From NCBI RefSeq assembly GCF_031759225.1, contig NZ_CP134494.1, positions 983,501 to 1,047,500 on the forward strand: 64,000 nucleotides of DNA, given 5' to 3'. Under the pieces are notes generated by a model. The model was not told the DNA's origin. It worked only from the letters and a program-made list of their open reading frames with translations, and ran no database searches. The translations under genes were made by a program, and so were the position numbers. This stretch comes from Mesobacillus jeotgali. Its GTDB lineage: Bacteria > Bacillota > Bacilli > Bacillales > Cytobacillaceae. Shown in pieces: positions 44,506 through 54,304 of the stretch (position 1 is its first letter; the number at the start of each line of letters is the position of its first letter).

Positions 44506-45405
44506 GTGGAGATTTTAACTCAAAAGCAAATGCAGCCGCCAACCGTGCAGGTAGAGGAAAAAGTGGCGTCTCCCTGGGCAGAAGCATGGTATAGTTTCAA
44601 GAAAAACAAATTAGCTCTGGTAGGAGCAGGCATCGTTTTATTCTTTATTTTACTGGCAATCTTTGCGCCGTTAATTGCACCGGAAGGAATCAATGAGCAG
44701 AAAATGGAGGTCCGTCTCCAGGCACCTTCTGCTGATCACTGGTTCGGGACCGATGACTTTGGACGCGATATTCTTTCAAGAGTTATCTACGGTGCACGTA
44801 TTTCTTTATGGGTAGGAACCTTTGCGGTAATGGGTTCTATCATCGTAGGATGCCTGCTCGGAATCCTTGCCGGCTATTATGGGAGATGGGTGGATACGAT
44901 CATCTCAAGGGCATTTGATATCATGCTGGCATTTCCTAGCATCCTGTTGGCGATTGCCATTGTTGCGGTTCTGGGACCTTCACTTAGAAATGCCCTCATT
45001 GCCATTGCAATCATCAATATCCCGAATTTCGGGAGACTGATTCGATCTAGGGTACTCAGCGTAAAAGAAGAGGAATACATCATGGCTGCCAAGGCTGTAG
45101 GGATGAGGGACAGCAGGATTTTGTTCCAGCACATCCTTCCAAACAGTATGGCGCCAATCATCGTCCAGGGCACGCTTGCGATTGCGACGGCAATCATTGA
45201 AGCTGCTGCACTGGGATTCCTCGGATTAGGGGCAGACGCGCCAAATCCTGAATGGGGAAAGATGCTCGCAGACGCGAAAGACTATATGATCCAGGCACCA
45301 TGGACCATGATTTTCCCAGGACTTGCAATCATGCTGACAGTACTCGGCTTCAACCTGATGGGTGATGGCTTAAGGGATGCATTGGATCCTAGAATGAAGA
45401 GTTAG
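44506..45405 (+). CDS. Peptide ABC transporter permease (AppC/DppC type)
   Basis: 299 residues. Hydrophilic N-terminus, then 'WYSFKKNKLALVGAGIVLFF', 'HWFGTDDFGRDILSRVIYGAR' (the DppC hallmark), the EAA loop 'AAKAVGMRDSRILFQHILPNSM' and the end 'GFNLMGDGLRDALDPRMK'. GTG start behind GGGGAGAGAGCAG. Last gene of the operon. Confidence 0.92.
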   Translation: MEILTQKQMQPPTVQVEEKVASPWAEAWYSFKKNKLALVGAGIVLFFILLAIFAPLIAPEGINEQKMEVRLQAPSADHWFGTDDFGRDILSRVIYGARISLWVGTFAVMGSIIVGCLLGILAGYYGRWVDTIISRAFDIMLAFPSILLAIAIVAVLGPSLRNALIAIAIINIPNFGRLIRSRVLSVKEEEYIMAAKAVGMRDSRILFQHILPNSMAPIIVQGTLAIATAIIEAAALGFLGLGADAPNPEWGKMLADAKDYMIQAPWTMIFPGLAIMLTVLGFNLMGDGLRDALDPRMKS

Positions 45406-45425
45406 GGAATTATATGGATAAGAAA

Positions 45426-45453
45426 AAAAGCAGCTGATAAACCAGCTGCTTTT
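45426..45453. terminator. Bidirectional terminator between the ABC operon and ygaE
   Basis: AAAAGCAGCTG and CAGCTGCTTTT around ATAAAC; it reaches the last two bases of the convergent gene. Confidence 0.88.
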
Positions 45454-46534
45454 AAATTTCTGTATTTTGATCCATGGTCACATTGCTATCGTCTTTATGG
45501 TAGGACTGGAAGCTGGTTACGAGCGTATCCAGGTGCTCCACCTGCTCGCCGTATTCCATGATGATCGACACGAGCTGCATGACGTGATAAAGCATCTGGC
45601 TGTTGTTTTGAGCCAGCTCACTTCTCTGCGCTAAGAATAATTCAAAAAGCTGCTCCTTGTTCAGGCAAACGTCACCTTCAATATAGGATGCCTCAGGCCT
45701 GACTTTGCCGACGTACTTTAGCATCACCTGTTCATGGTGGTTGATCAGGCAATCCAGCTGATGCTGGATGACTTCCTGGAATTCAACAGGAAGCTGGTTG
45801 AATTCATTTTCATAGCGGTGAAGCCTTTTGAGCGTCTCAAGCGATTTTTTTACCGTCGTGATCATCTGCCTGTAAATGACAAGTTTGCGCGACTTCGCAA
45901 GTGGATTATTTTTAAAATAATCACGTTCTTCCTTATACATCATATACAGCTGATCCAGCTTGATGATACCCTCGCGCAGTTTCTCGATATCAGCCTTCAG
46001 GAGCTGATGCTCAGACGCATGACGTGTGCTCAGCCTGATCCACTTCGTAATTTCCTCTGATAAAATAGAACTCTTGTAATAAAGCTTATTTTCATATTTG
46101 GGCGGCAGGAACACCAGGTTTACAATGAATGCCGATACAACCCCAAGCATGATGGTCGAGAAGCGGATCAGAGCAAACTGGATGAAATCATCACCGGGTG
46201 TCTCCATGATCGCAATCAATGTGACAAGAGAAAGCGAAATGGTGTTTTCTAGTTTCAGCTTAAGGTTCAAAGTAATAACGAGTACCGCAGCAAGGCCGAT
46301 AATGAAAATGCTGTTACCGAACGCCATAACGAATAACACAGCGGTGGCGGCACCGATCAGATTGCCCTGGATATGTTCAATAATCGATTGATAAGAGCGG
46401 TATACAGTCGGCTGCAGGGCAAATATCGCAGCAATCCCGGCAAACACCGGTGATGGAAGATCGAAAATATGCGATAAAAATAAGGCAAGTGTGATGGCAA
46501 TTCCCGTTTTCAGTATGCGGGCACCAAGTTTCAT
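45452..46534 (-). CDS. ygaE: Aromatic acid exporter (ArAE/FUSC) family protein YgaE
   Basis: 360 residues. Residues 1-140 contain about six closely spaced hydrophobic helices ('GIAAIFALQPTVYRSYQSIIEH' is typical of the ArAE_1 family). The rest is a long cytoplasmic helical domain with coiled-coil character. Proteins of this group are proposed exporters of aromatic acids; function of the Bacillus members is untested. Order (ygaD ... ygaE ... gsaB) follows B. subtilis, with the peptide operon inserted before and gltB after it. Confidence 0.75.
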   Translation of the reverse strand: MKLGARILKTGIAITLALFLSHIFDLPSPVFAGIAAIFALQPTVYRSYQSIIEHIQGNLIGAATAVLFVMAFGNSIFIIGLAAVLVITLNLKLKLENTISLSLVTLIAIMETPGDDFIQFALIRFSTIMLGVVSAFIVNLVFLPPKYENKLYYKSSILSEEITKWIRLSTRHASEHQLLKADIEKLREGIIKLDQLYMMYKEERDYFKNNPLAKSRKLVIYRQMITTVKKSLETLKRLHRYENEFNQLPVEFQEVIQHQLDCLINHHEQVMLKYVGKVRPEASYIEGDVCLNKEQLFELFLAQRSELAQNNSQMLYHVMQLVSIIMEYGEQVEHLDTLVTSFQSYHKDDSNVTMDQNTEI

Positions 46535-46754
46535 GGGAAGTGAATTCCTTTCATACAGAGACAGAAAATCTCATTCATTAATTTATACTTTAAACCATTT
46601 TGTTCAAAACTAAACAATTATGTACTATACAACGGATTACCAAGAAGTTCAAGCAACAATTTAACGAAAAATAAGCCCGTTTTAAATGTAAGTGGTTACA
46701 TATCTATTGGAGAGGATTTCCTTAGAACAAACTTTTCTAAAATTATTGGAGATG

Positions 46755-46866
46755 TTCCTTAAATAGTGAGAGATCCTCCTGAACAAGCGGATATATTCCT
46801 TAAATACGGATTATATTCCTTAAAATCAAAATGTATTCCTGAAAATCCATCGTTTATTCCTGAATC
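46755..46866. repeat. Intergenic array of ~20-21 bp repeats (ATTCCTGAA / TTCCTTAAA)
   Basis: TCCT recurs at 46756, 46777, 46797, 46817, 46837 and 46858, i.e. every 20-21 bp, each followed by TAAA or GAA and often preceded by TAT or GTAT. It lies between ygaE and the terminator of gltB. Confidence 0.75.
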
Positions 46867-46895
46867 AGAATAATACTCGATTTCTGACCAATATA

Positions 46896-46923
46896 AATGG
46901 CCCCGTTTAGTAACGGGGCCATT
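46896..46923 (-). terminator. Terminator of gltB
   Basis: AATGGCCCCGTT and AACGGGGCCATT, 12 bp perfect stem with a four-base loop, 15 bp past the stop codon. Confidence 0.85.
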
Positions 46924-46937
46924 ATCATTTTCTTATA

Positions 46938-49900
46938 TCATTCAGTTGATACTGCTGGATCTGCCTGCTCTTTGACAGGAACGATCTGGATGAAGTGGTC
47001 TTCAGGATGTTCCAGCAGAAGGGCGAGGTCAGCGGCTTCGTTGTCCTGCCCATGATTTTTTACCATCTCAATGTAGTTGGCCAGTAATTCTTTTACATCG
47101 TTGATGCCTTTTTCAGAAAGCGTCTCGATGGATACCTTGGCACCTTTGGCGATTCGGCGGGCGATGGCCTCTTTTGTCAGTCCCATCTCTGGCTGGTGTC
47201 TCAGGTAAACGACACCGCCTGTCATGCCTGCGCAAATCCAAGGTCCAGGATCACCGAGGACAAGTCCGCGGCCATTGGTCATATATTCAAAGGCAAACCC
47301 TTTGATATTTGCGTTTGTTCCGATATTGCCAAATTCTTTTTCAGGAATAGGCTTTTTCACCTGGCCGCCAATGATCATATCGGCTCCAGATAGACGGATT
47401 CCCGCACGGGCGTCGGCATCGCCCTGTGCTACGAGCAGACCTTTCTGTGCTCCGTAGCCAAATCCTTTGCCGACAGAACCATTGTAGAATCCCCCGTCCT
47501 TGCCAGGTGATTTGGCGATCAAGATTGCGCCGCCAAATGAAGTCTTGCCGACTCCGTCCTGGCCGCCGCCATCAATTTCAATATTGATGCCGTCTGTGTT
47601 GTAAGCACCAAGTCCGTTTCCGAGGATCGAGCCCTTGTAACGGAGTGAGACTGGCTGCAGTTTACGGTAGGAACCATCCAGACGTCCGCGGACACGGTGG
47701 CAGGAAACCCTGCTGGCAAGCACGCGCTGCTCGGCAGTAACCGCATTGAATTCTCGTGACTGATGTAGTTCTTCATCAACAGCATCAAGGTATTCAGCGC
47801 CTGCAGCGACCTGGAGCTGGGCAGAGGCCATTGCAGCAGCAGCTTCTTTCTGATGTGAGATCTGACCGATTTCAAGCGGCTTCAACAGATAGGTCAGGTC
47901 GAGCATATCTTTTCCTTTGATCTGTTCCAGCAAGTCGGAACGGCCGACTGCTTCCTGCAGATTCTTGATGCCTGCAGATGCGGCAAGTGACTTAAGCTCA
48001 TTGCCAAAAGCGGTGAACAGATTCATGATGCCCTGGACGGCAAGGTCGAATTGGCGTGGTACGAAACGGCGCAATCCGTGTTCCTTTGCCTGAGCTTCAG
48101 AATCGATCTGTGTCGCGATACCGACATGGCATGTGTCGAGGTGACAGCCGCGGCAAGTTGTACATCCGATGGCAAGCATCGACAGTGTCCCGAATCCAAC
48201 TCGGTTCGCACCAAGAAGCATGTATTTAATGACGTCCTGAGCACTCTTCACACCGCCGTCAGCCCAGAGCTCGACATTGTCGCGCAATCCAGCTTCAAGC
48301 AAGGCGTTGTGTGCGGCCTTGATGCCGATTTCTGCCGGGAGTCCAACATATTGAAGAGCATGAATACGGGCAGCACCCGTACCGCCGTCGAAACCGCTCA
48401 AGGTGATGATATCCGCACCTGCTTTGGCGATACCGACTGCAATCGTACCGATATTCGGAACGACAGGGACTTTTACCGCAACACGAGCCTGGTCATTGGC
48501 TGTCTTGAGCTCATGGATCATTTGTGCAAGGTCTTCGATCGAATAGATATCATGGTTGTTTGATGGTGAAATCAAATCCGAACCAATCGTCGCATTCCTT
48601 GCTTCCGCGATTTTTGCGGTAACCTTCGAACCAGGGAGGTGTCCGCCTTCACCAGGCTTCGCGCCCTGGCCAATCTTGATTTCCAGAAGATTGGAGGAGT
48701 TCAGCAACTCAGCATTCACGCCGAAACGGCCGGATGCAACCTGCTGGCCGCGCGTACGCGGATACTTGCCAAGCATATCCTTGATTTCGCCGCCCTCGCC
48801 GTTCATGCTGATCATGTTCAGGCGGTCGGCACCTTCTGCATAAGCGCGGAACGCAATCTCGTTCTGTGATCCGAAAGACATCGAGGCGATGACAAACGGC
48901 AGACTGTGATCGCCTACTCCAATTTCAACTTCTTCTGGTAAAACTCCAGTCTCAGCCTTTTTCAACCCAGTCAAATGGCGGATCGTTGTCGGGTTACTAG
49001 CTTCCTGCTCGGTAATTTTCTCACGATAGACGCTGTAATCTCCTGTAGAAGCAACCTCGCCAATCGCCTTCCAGATACGCGGGAAGAGGTGGAACGTTTT
49101 GCCGATCCGCTCTTTTTCATTCTGGAAATCTTCTGCTCTTTTCTTTGCATCTTCTTTCATAGCTTCAAAATTATAGGCAAGTTCATTGGAACCAAAGAAG
49201 TTCACGATGACTAAATAGTCTGCTACTTCATCATTCAAGCCGATTGACGAGAATAGACGTCCGTATCCGCGCAATTCATGGATACCGATAGTAGAAATGA
49301 CTTTTTCAAGGCCTTTCGTCAAAGCGCTGTATAGATTAACGAGCGGCTTGACGGACTCATCTAATACTGTCATGAACATATAGTATGGGCTGACTGCATC
49401 GGCACCAAGGCCAAGTGCGACGATGATGTCATGCAGCGATCTTAAAGATGCCGAGCGCAACAGCAGTGAGCAGTCACGTCGCAAGCCTTCTTTAACAAGT
49501 GCCTGGTCGATTGCCGAAACAACAAGATGCGGGTCAAGCCAAAGTGCATTTTCCTGGTGGGAGATTGCGTCATCAAGGACAAGCAATGCCTTACCATCCT
49601 TAACAGCATCAATTGCCTCAGCAGCAAGTCTTTCAAGTGCTTCTTTCACGCCTTCATCATTGCGGAAAACCGTTTCCAGATAGGCTGCGAGTTTATCATC
49701 CTGATAGCATTGGATGACCTGGTCCATGCTTGGCTGCCCAGTTTGTTGGGAGACTTCGTAGCCGGCCTTTCCTTCAACAAGCAAAGGTGTTAGCAATTCT
49801 ACTACTTTCCCTGTTACTGTTTTACCAAAAAGGGAAGGGCGTTTTCCGAGTACAGTTCTGGTTGAGAAATGTTCGGCTTCACGATCACGGTCAATTGCCG

Positions 49901-51407
49901 GATTCGTAACGACAGCAACGCTTTCTTTGATAAAATCAGCGATATTTTTACGTTCAGGATTCATTGCTGCAAGCGGAGCATCATGCCCCAGTGAGCGGAT
50001 TGGTTCGGCTCCTTTTTCAGCCATTTGCTCCACTAGCTGGACATGGTCCCGCTCCCAGCCGAATGCTTTATATTGTCCGTTATGGATTTTTTCCGGATAT
50101 GTCATTGTGATCGTTTTGCTAAGCTTCGGACCCTCAAGGCGATGGCGTGCTTCCTGGAAAGCAAGACGTTCGGAGAAACGCTTGTAGACTTCACCCTGGA
50201 ATTGCTCCATTTCAAACACTTCAATTGTGTTGCAGTTCCACTTCAGGCCGACCTTTTCGCCTGGTGCGAGGGGTTTCGGATCACCTTTGTAGTCAGTTGA
50301 CGGGATAATTCCCGGTTCTGATGAAAACAGGTAAGAGCTTTCTGTGTCTACCATCCAAAGCGGGCGCAGGCCAAGTGCGTCTACACTGAATACGGCTTCA
50401 TCTCCAAATCGTGAAATGATGCCTGCTGGCCCCTGGGCAAAATGGCCCCATGCTTCGCGTATATAAGTATATAAATCTTGCAAATGTTCGGGATAAGCTT
50501 TGATTTCATTGATGATTGGCGGGAACATCATGTCCATTGCCTCAAACAATGAATAACCGTCACGACAAATAAATGTTTCAAGTGTGCGGCTAAGGTCCTG
50601 TGAGTCACTGCCGTCTTTAACGAGCGGAACATTGACCATGCGAGCCTCATCTCGAAGTCTTGCAATTGTATTGATTTCACCATTATGGCCAAGGACGCTG
50701 AACGGCTGGACACGGAAAAAGCTTGATAGGGTATTAGTTGAATAGCGGTTATGTCCAAGTGTCATTGTCGATGCAACGAGCGGGCTTGCCAGGTCATGAT
50801 AATACTTAGGAAGAATGTCACCAGCGCCCATAACCTTATAAACAGCATGGTATTGGCTAAGGGATGCTACATGCACCTGTTCATTTTTCTCGAAATCTAC
50901 GATCATATTAAATAATTTGCTGGAAAGTTCCTGTCCTGTTTCGTCTGCAAGACATGCGAACTGCCAGAATACAGGGTTTTCCTGAATGGCTATTGGTCCG
51001 AGTGCCCCAGAATCAGTCACATCGACTGATGAAAATACGAGTTTCATATTCTGTTCTGCAAGCTTTGCCTCAAGCTCACCCTGAATTGTTTCCGCCTGTT
51101 CAGTCCTCGAAATAAAAACATGTCCGACCACAAAGTTCTCTTGATCGACTGCATTGACATCGTCGCCAGCAGCAGTAAGCTTTTCCTTCCAGAGTGCACG
51201 TGGTATGTCAATATGCACACCAACGCCATCACCCTCGCCATTGATAAAACCAGCGCGATGGTTCATCGTGACCAGACCGTTGATACAGTGGAAAATATTC
51301 TCGCGTGTCGGGATTTTCTTCTTCTCGATGCTGGCTACGATTCCGCAGGCATCGTGTTCGAATCTTGAAAAGTCCTTGAATTGGGAAGGGTTCCATTGTG
51401 TTGTCAT
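46938..51407 (-). CDS. gltB: Glutamate synthase large subunit
   Basis: 1489 residues. Makes glutamate from glutamine and 2-oxoglutarate. The N-terminal glutaminase domain has its nucleophile Cys21 in 'FEHDACGIVASIEKK'. It is followed by the central domain, the FMN-binding synthase domain ('ISPSNNHDIYSIEDLAQMI', 'TLSGFDGGTGAARIHAL'), the 3Fe-4S ligands in 'GCTTCRGCHLDTCHVG' and the C-terminal GXGXG helix domain ('GNGLGAYNTDG', 'GGSVGKGFGYGAQKG' style). The frame is open to 51602, but that part carries promoter-like sequence and ATG 51407 yields the family N-terminus. The best Shine-Dalgarno (AGGAGG) is unusually far, 38 bases, with a hairpin in between. No gltD small subunit or gltC regulator is adjacent. 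Confidence 0.9.
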   Translation of the reverse strand: MTTQWNPSQFKDFSRFEHDACGIVASIEKKKIPTRENIFHCINGLVTMNHRAGFINGEGDGVGVHIDIPRALWKEKLTAAGDDVNAVDQENFVVGHVFISRTEQAETIQGELEAKLAEQNMKLVFSSVDVTDSGALGPIAIQENPVFWQFACLADETGQELSSKLFNMIVDFEKNEQVHVASLSQYHAVYKVMGAGDILPKYYHDLASPLVASTMTLGHNRYSTNTLSSFFRVQPFSVLGHNGEINTIARLRDEARMVNVPLVKDGSDSQDLSRTLETFICRDGYSLFEAMDMMFPPIINEIKAYPEHLQDLYTYIREAWGHFAQGPAGIISRFGDEAVFSVDALGLRPLWMVDTESSYLFSSEPGIIPSTDYKGDPKPLAPGEKVGLKWNCNTIEVFEMEQFQGEVYKRFSERLAFQEARHRLEGPKLSKTITMTYPEKIHNGQYKAFGWERDHVQLVEQMAEKGAEPIRSLGHDAPLAAMNPERKNIADFIKESVAVVTNPAIDRDREAEHFSTRTVLGKRPSLFGKTVTGKVVELLTPLLVEGKAGYEVSQQTGQPSMDQVIQCYQDDKLAAYLETVFRNDEGVKEALERLAAEAIDAVKDGKALLVLDDAISHQENALWLDPHLVVSAIDQALVKEGLRRDCSLLLRSASLRSLHDIIVALGLGADAVSPYYMFMTVLDESVKPLVNLYSALTKGLEKVISTIGIHELRGYGRLFSSIGLNDEVADYLVIVNFFGSNELAYNFEAMKEDAKKRAEDFQNEKERIGKTFHLFPRIWKAIGEVASTGDYSVYREKITEQEASNPTTIRHLTGLKKAETGVLPEEVEIGVGDHSLPFVIASMSFGSQNEIAFRAYAEGADRLNMISMNGEGGEIKDMLGKYPRTRGQQVASGRFGVNAELLNSSNLLEIKIGQGAKPGEGGHLPGSKVTAKIAEARNATIGSDLISPSNNHDIYSIEDLAQMIHELKTANDQARVAVKVPVVPNIGTIAVGIAKAGADIITLSGFDGGTGAARIHALQYVGLPAEIGIKAAHNALLEAGLRDNVELWADGGVKSAQDVIKYMLLGANRVGFGTLSMLAIGCTTCRGCHLDTCHVGIATQIDSEAQAKEHGLRRFVPRQFDLAVQGIMNLFTAFGNELKSLAASAGIKNLQEAVGRSDLLEQIKGKDMLDLTYLLKPLEIGQISHQKEAAAAMASAQLQVAAGAEYLDAVDEELHQSREFNAVTAEQRVLASRVSCHRVRGRLDGSYRKLQPVSLRYKGSILGNGLGAYNTDGINIEIDGGGQDGVGKTSFGGAILIAKSPGKDGGFYNGSVGKGFGYGAQKGLLVAQGDADARAGIRLSGADMIIGGQVKKPIPEKEFGNIGTNANIKGFAFEYMTNGRGLVLGDPGPWICAGMTGGVVYLRHQPEMGLTKEAIARRIAKGAKVSIETLSEKGINDVKELLANYIEMVKNHGQDNEAADLALLLEHPEDHFIQIVPVKEQADPAVSTE

Positions 51408-51414
51408 AAAAATC

Positions 51415-51439
51415 GGCTTATAAAGGGTTCCTTTAAGCC
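51415..51439 (-). other. Hairpin between Shine-Dalgarno and start codon of gltB
   Basis: On the minus strand GGCTTA-AAGG and CCTTT-ATAAGCC pair around a short loop. AGGAGG (51446-51451) is on its 5' side and ATG (51407) on its 3' side. Folding would reduce the effective distance from 38 to about 13 bases. Confidence 0.5.
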
Positions 51440-51573
51440 GGTTCACCTCCTGAAAAAATAATCTATGATTTGTCGTTTGATAGCTTGGTACATGAGGGTA
51501 AAACATTAGACGGGAATTTAGAGCAGGGATTTTAAGCGGCCACTTGAATGGCAATTTTAAAATATTAATAGCA

Positions 51574-51602
51574 ATCATATCATAAGAATTTTCAGAAATC
51601 AA
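51574..51602 (-). promoter_or_regulatory. Sigma-A promoter of gltB with overlapping CodY-like box
   Basis: Minus strand TTGATT (51602-51597), 17 bp, TATGAT (51579-51574), giving a leader of about 160 nt. On the + strand AATTTTCAGAAATCA at 51587-51601 matches the CodY consensus in 12 of 15 positions and overlaps the -35 element. Confidence 0.6.
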
Positions 51603-51671
51603 TTAATTATGCATTAATTTGGATGGAGAATAATTCTGGAAATGAAGATGCCAATAAAATACACCTTGAAA

Positions 51672-51685
51672 TGTAAACGGTTTCA
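51672..51685. promoter_or_regulatory. CcpA cre site upstream of gltB
   Basis: TGTAAACGGTTTCA matches the cre consensus. It lies about 105-115 bp upstream of the expected gltB transcript start and 60 bp downstream of the gsaB stop. Confidence 0.6.
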
Positions 51686-51702
51686 TTTCAGGTGATAAAA
51701 AT

Positions 51703-51727
51703 AACAGGCGCCATCAAGGCGCCTGTT
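51703..51727 (-). terminator. Terminator of gsaB
   Basis: AACAGGCGCC and GGCGCCTGTT around ATCAA; T-rich on the minus strand side. Confidence 0.88.
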
Positions 51728-51747
51728 ATGTATAAAAACTTGTATAT

Positions 51748-53043
51748 TTATTCAGTAGCCATTGAATAAAATGCTTGATCAACAGCATGGAGGGTTGCCT
51801 CGATATCATCCTGGGAGTGGGCGATGGTCACGAACCATGCTTCATATTTGGAAGGCGCAAGGTTGATTCCCTGCTCAAGCATCAGATTGAAGAAGCGTGC
51901 GAACATTTCACCATCCGTATTCTCTGCCTGCTCATAATTCTCGATTTTTTCATCTGTAAAATAGATGGTCAATGCACCCTTCAATCGATTAATCGTAATT
52001 GGGATGCCATGCTTGCTTGCGGAAGAAGTGATTCCTTCCTCTAACATCGCGCCAAGCTGGTCGAGATACTCATAGACGCCATCCTGCTTCAGCACCTCAA
52101 GGCAAGCGATGCCTGAAAGGATGGAAGCTGGATTTCCTGCCATCGTGCCAGCCTGATATGCAGGACCAAGCGGTGCAACCTTTTCCATGATCTCTGCACG
52201 TCCACCATAAGCACCAATTGGCAGTCCGCCGCCGATGATCTTGCCCATTGCCGTCAAGTCTGGCGTAATCCCCAGCAAGTCCTGTGCACCACCATACATG
52301 AAACGGAATGCCGTGATGACCTCATCGAAAATAATCAGAGAACCAGCCTGATGGGTCAGCTCCTTCACTTCTTCTAAAAAGCCGGGTTTCGGCTCGACAA
52401 TTCCGAAGTTGCCGACAATCGGCTCCACGAGTACCGCTGCAATCTGATCTCCCCATTTTTCAAGAGCTTCCTTGAAAGGTTCAATATCATTGAATGGTAC
52501 TGTGATGACTTCCTGGGCAATGCTCTTAGGTACACCAGCAGAGTCAGGAGTCCCAAGAGTAGATGGCCCCGACCCTGCAGCAACCAGCACCAGGTCAGAG
52601 TGGCCATGGTAACAGCCTGCAAACTTGATGATTTTATCCCGTCCTGTATAAGCTCGAGCCACACGGATCGTGGTCATCACTGCCTCTGTCCCGGAGTTGA
52701 CAAAGCGCACCTTATCAAGCGCCGGCATGGCTTCCTTGAGCATTTTTGCGAATTTGACCTCGTGTGGTGTAGGTGTTCCGTATAGGACACCAGTCTCAGC
52801 GGCCTTTTTGATCGCTTCTGTTATATGCGGGTGAGCATGGCCAGTGATGATTGGGCCATATGCCGCTAAATAATCGATATATTGATTGCCATCCACATCC
52901 CAGAAGTAGGCGCCCTGGGCACGCTCCATCACGATAGGGGCACCGCCGCCGACCGCCTTGTAAGAACGGGATGGGCTATTGACACCGCCTACGATATGTT
53001 CAAGAGCTTCGCTATGTATCCGCTCAGAATTCGTTCTCTGCAT
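51748..53043 (-). CDS. gsaB: Glutamate-1-semialdehyde 2,1-aminomutase
   Basis: 431 residues; PLP enzyme making 5-aminolevulinate for heme. '[18 protein letters not shown]' at the N-terminus, '[22 protein letters not shown]', '[10 protein letters not shown]', and the PLP lysine in '[19 protein letters not shown]'. The context (before bcp and perR) identifies it as the GsaB/HemL2 paralogue, not the hem-operon copy. The frame continues to 53175, but AGGAGG seven bases before ATG 53043 and the family N-terminus set the start. Confidence 0.92.
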   Translation of the reverse strand: MQRTNSERIHSEALEHIVGGVNSPSRSYKAVGGGAPIVMERAQGAYFWDVDGNQYIDYLAAYGPIITGHAHPHITEAIKKAAETGVLYGTPTPHEVKFAKMLKEAMPALDKVRFVNSGTEAVMTTIRVARAYTGRDKIIKFAGCYHGHSDLVLVAAGSGPSTLGTPDSAGVPKSIAQEVITVPFNDIEPFKEALEKWGDQIAAVLVEPIVGNFGIVEPKPGFLEEVKELTHQAGSLIIFDEVITAFRFMYGGAQDLLGITPDLTAMGKIIGGGLPIGAYGGRAEIMEKVAPLGPAYQAGTMAGNPASILSGIACLEVLKQDGVYEYLDQLGAMLEEGITSSASKHGIPITINRLKGALTIYFTDEKIENYEQAENTDGEMFARFFNLMLEQGINLAPSKYEAWFVTIAHSQDDIEATLHAVDQAFYSMATE

Positions 53044-53237
53044 CGTAAAACCTCCTATATGTAACTGCTTTTCTATTTTAACATTATTTCTTATTTTTAC
53101 AGATTGTTTCACTTTTCGTTCATTTTCAGTAAAAAAGAAGCTTAGTTTTGGTTCAATTCCTTGGTTATTCAACAATCCTGCATTTTGTGGTTAAACTATC
53201 CTCAATCTTGTAAAAAGGAATCAGGCATAGCATTTGT

Positions 53238-53260
53238 TTTAGCCAGGATGATTGGCTAAA
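53238..53260. promoter_or_regulatory. Palindrome in the gsaB / ABC-2 divergent intergenic region
   Basis: TTTAGCCA (53238-53245) and TGGCTAAA (53253-53260), perfect 8 bp arms, 7 bp spacer, about 30 bp before the ABC-2 operon start. Possible operator or leader hairpin. Confidence 0.4.
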
Positions 53261-53290
53261 CTGTTTGAGTGACCAAAGGAGGAAATATAC

Positions 53291-54304
53291 ATGAACGCAA
53301 TTGAAGTGAACGGATTGCGAAAGGAATTTAAGGCTTATTCTAGCCGTTCCGGATTATCGGGAGCCTTCCGTGATCTTTTTACACGTAATTATAAAATCGT
53401 TCCTGCAGTGAACGATATTAATTTTACTGTCAAACAGGGAGAGATGGTCGGTTACATCGGAGAAAATGGAGCTGGTAAATCGACAACCATTAAAATGCTG
53501 ACCGGAATCCTTACCCCGACTTCAGGGAGTGTCATCGTCAATGGCATGAATCCTCATAAGGAAAGGGAAAGATTCGTCCAGACAATCGGGGTCGTATTTG
53601 GCCAGCGTTCACAGCTCTGGTGGGATATTGCTGTCCAGGAATCGTTCCGTCTGTTGAAAAAGGTCTATAAAGTTTCAGACGCACAGTATAACGAACATAT
53701 GGACCATGTCATCAGAACGCTTGATCTAGAGCCATTGCTCGATAAACCCGTAAGGAAACTCTCGCTCGGTCAGCGAATGCGTTGCGAGCTTGCGGCCGCG
53801 CTCATCCATAATCCGCCGCTGCTTTTCCTTGATGAGCCTACTATCGGGCTGGATGTGCTTGTCAAATTGAAAATCAGGGAGTTTTTAAAAGAAATAAATG
53901 AAAAGTACAATACGACAATCCTGCTTACGACCCATGACCTGACCGATATCGAAGCATTATGCGAGAGGGTCATCATGCTGGATGAAGGAAATATCATCTA
54001 TGATGGCGCGCTGAAAAGCTTGAAGGAAAAATGGGGAGAAGGAAAGGAAATCAGCTTCGAATTCCTTGAAAGAGCAGACCTCAGCCGGCTAGAGATGTTG
54101 ACAGGTGATCTTGATATCAAATGGGAGCTGGATGAAAGGAAACAGATTTATACTGCATTGACAGGGGATGATGAGGAAACGGTATCCCAGGTGATTGCCC
54201 GTACGGTTGCTGCTTATAAGGTCAGGGACGTGAAAATCAATGAGCCGTCCACAGAAGAAATCATCCGCAATATCTATGATAAAGGGATGACACAGCATGG
54301 ATAA
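53291..54304 (+). CDS. ABC-2 type exporter ATP-binding protein
   Basis: 337 residues. ATPase domain with Walker A 'GENGAGKSTTIKML', the Q-loop variant 'VVFGQRSQLWWDI' (typical of the subfamily paired with ABC2_membrane_6 permeases), signature 'LSLGQRMRCELAAAL', Walker B 'LLFLDEPTIGLDV', and an extra C-terminal domain of about 90 residues. It overlaps the first permease gene by eight bases. Substrate unknown. Confidence 0.88.
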   Translation: MNAIEVNGLRKEFKAYSSRSGLSGAFRDLFTRNYKIVPAVNDINFTVKQGEMVGYIGENGAGKSTTIKMLTGILTPTSGSVIVNGMNPHKERERFVQTIGVVFGQRSQLWWDIAVQESFRLLKKVYKVSDAQYNEHMDHVIRTLDLEPLLDKPVRKLSLGQRMRCELAAALIHNPPLLFLDEPTIGLDVLVKLKIREFLKEINEKYNTTILLTTHDLTDIEALCERVIMLDEGNIIYDGALKSLKEKWGEGKEISFEFLERADLSRLEMLTGDLDIKWELDERKQIYTALTGDDEETVSQVIARTVAAYKVRDVKINEPSTEEIIRNIYDKGMTQHG

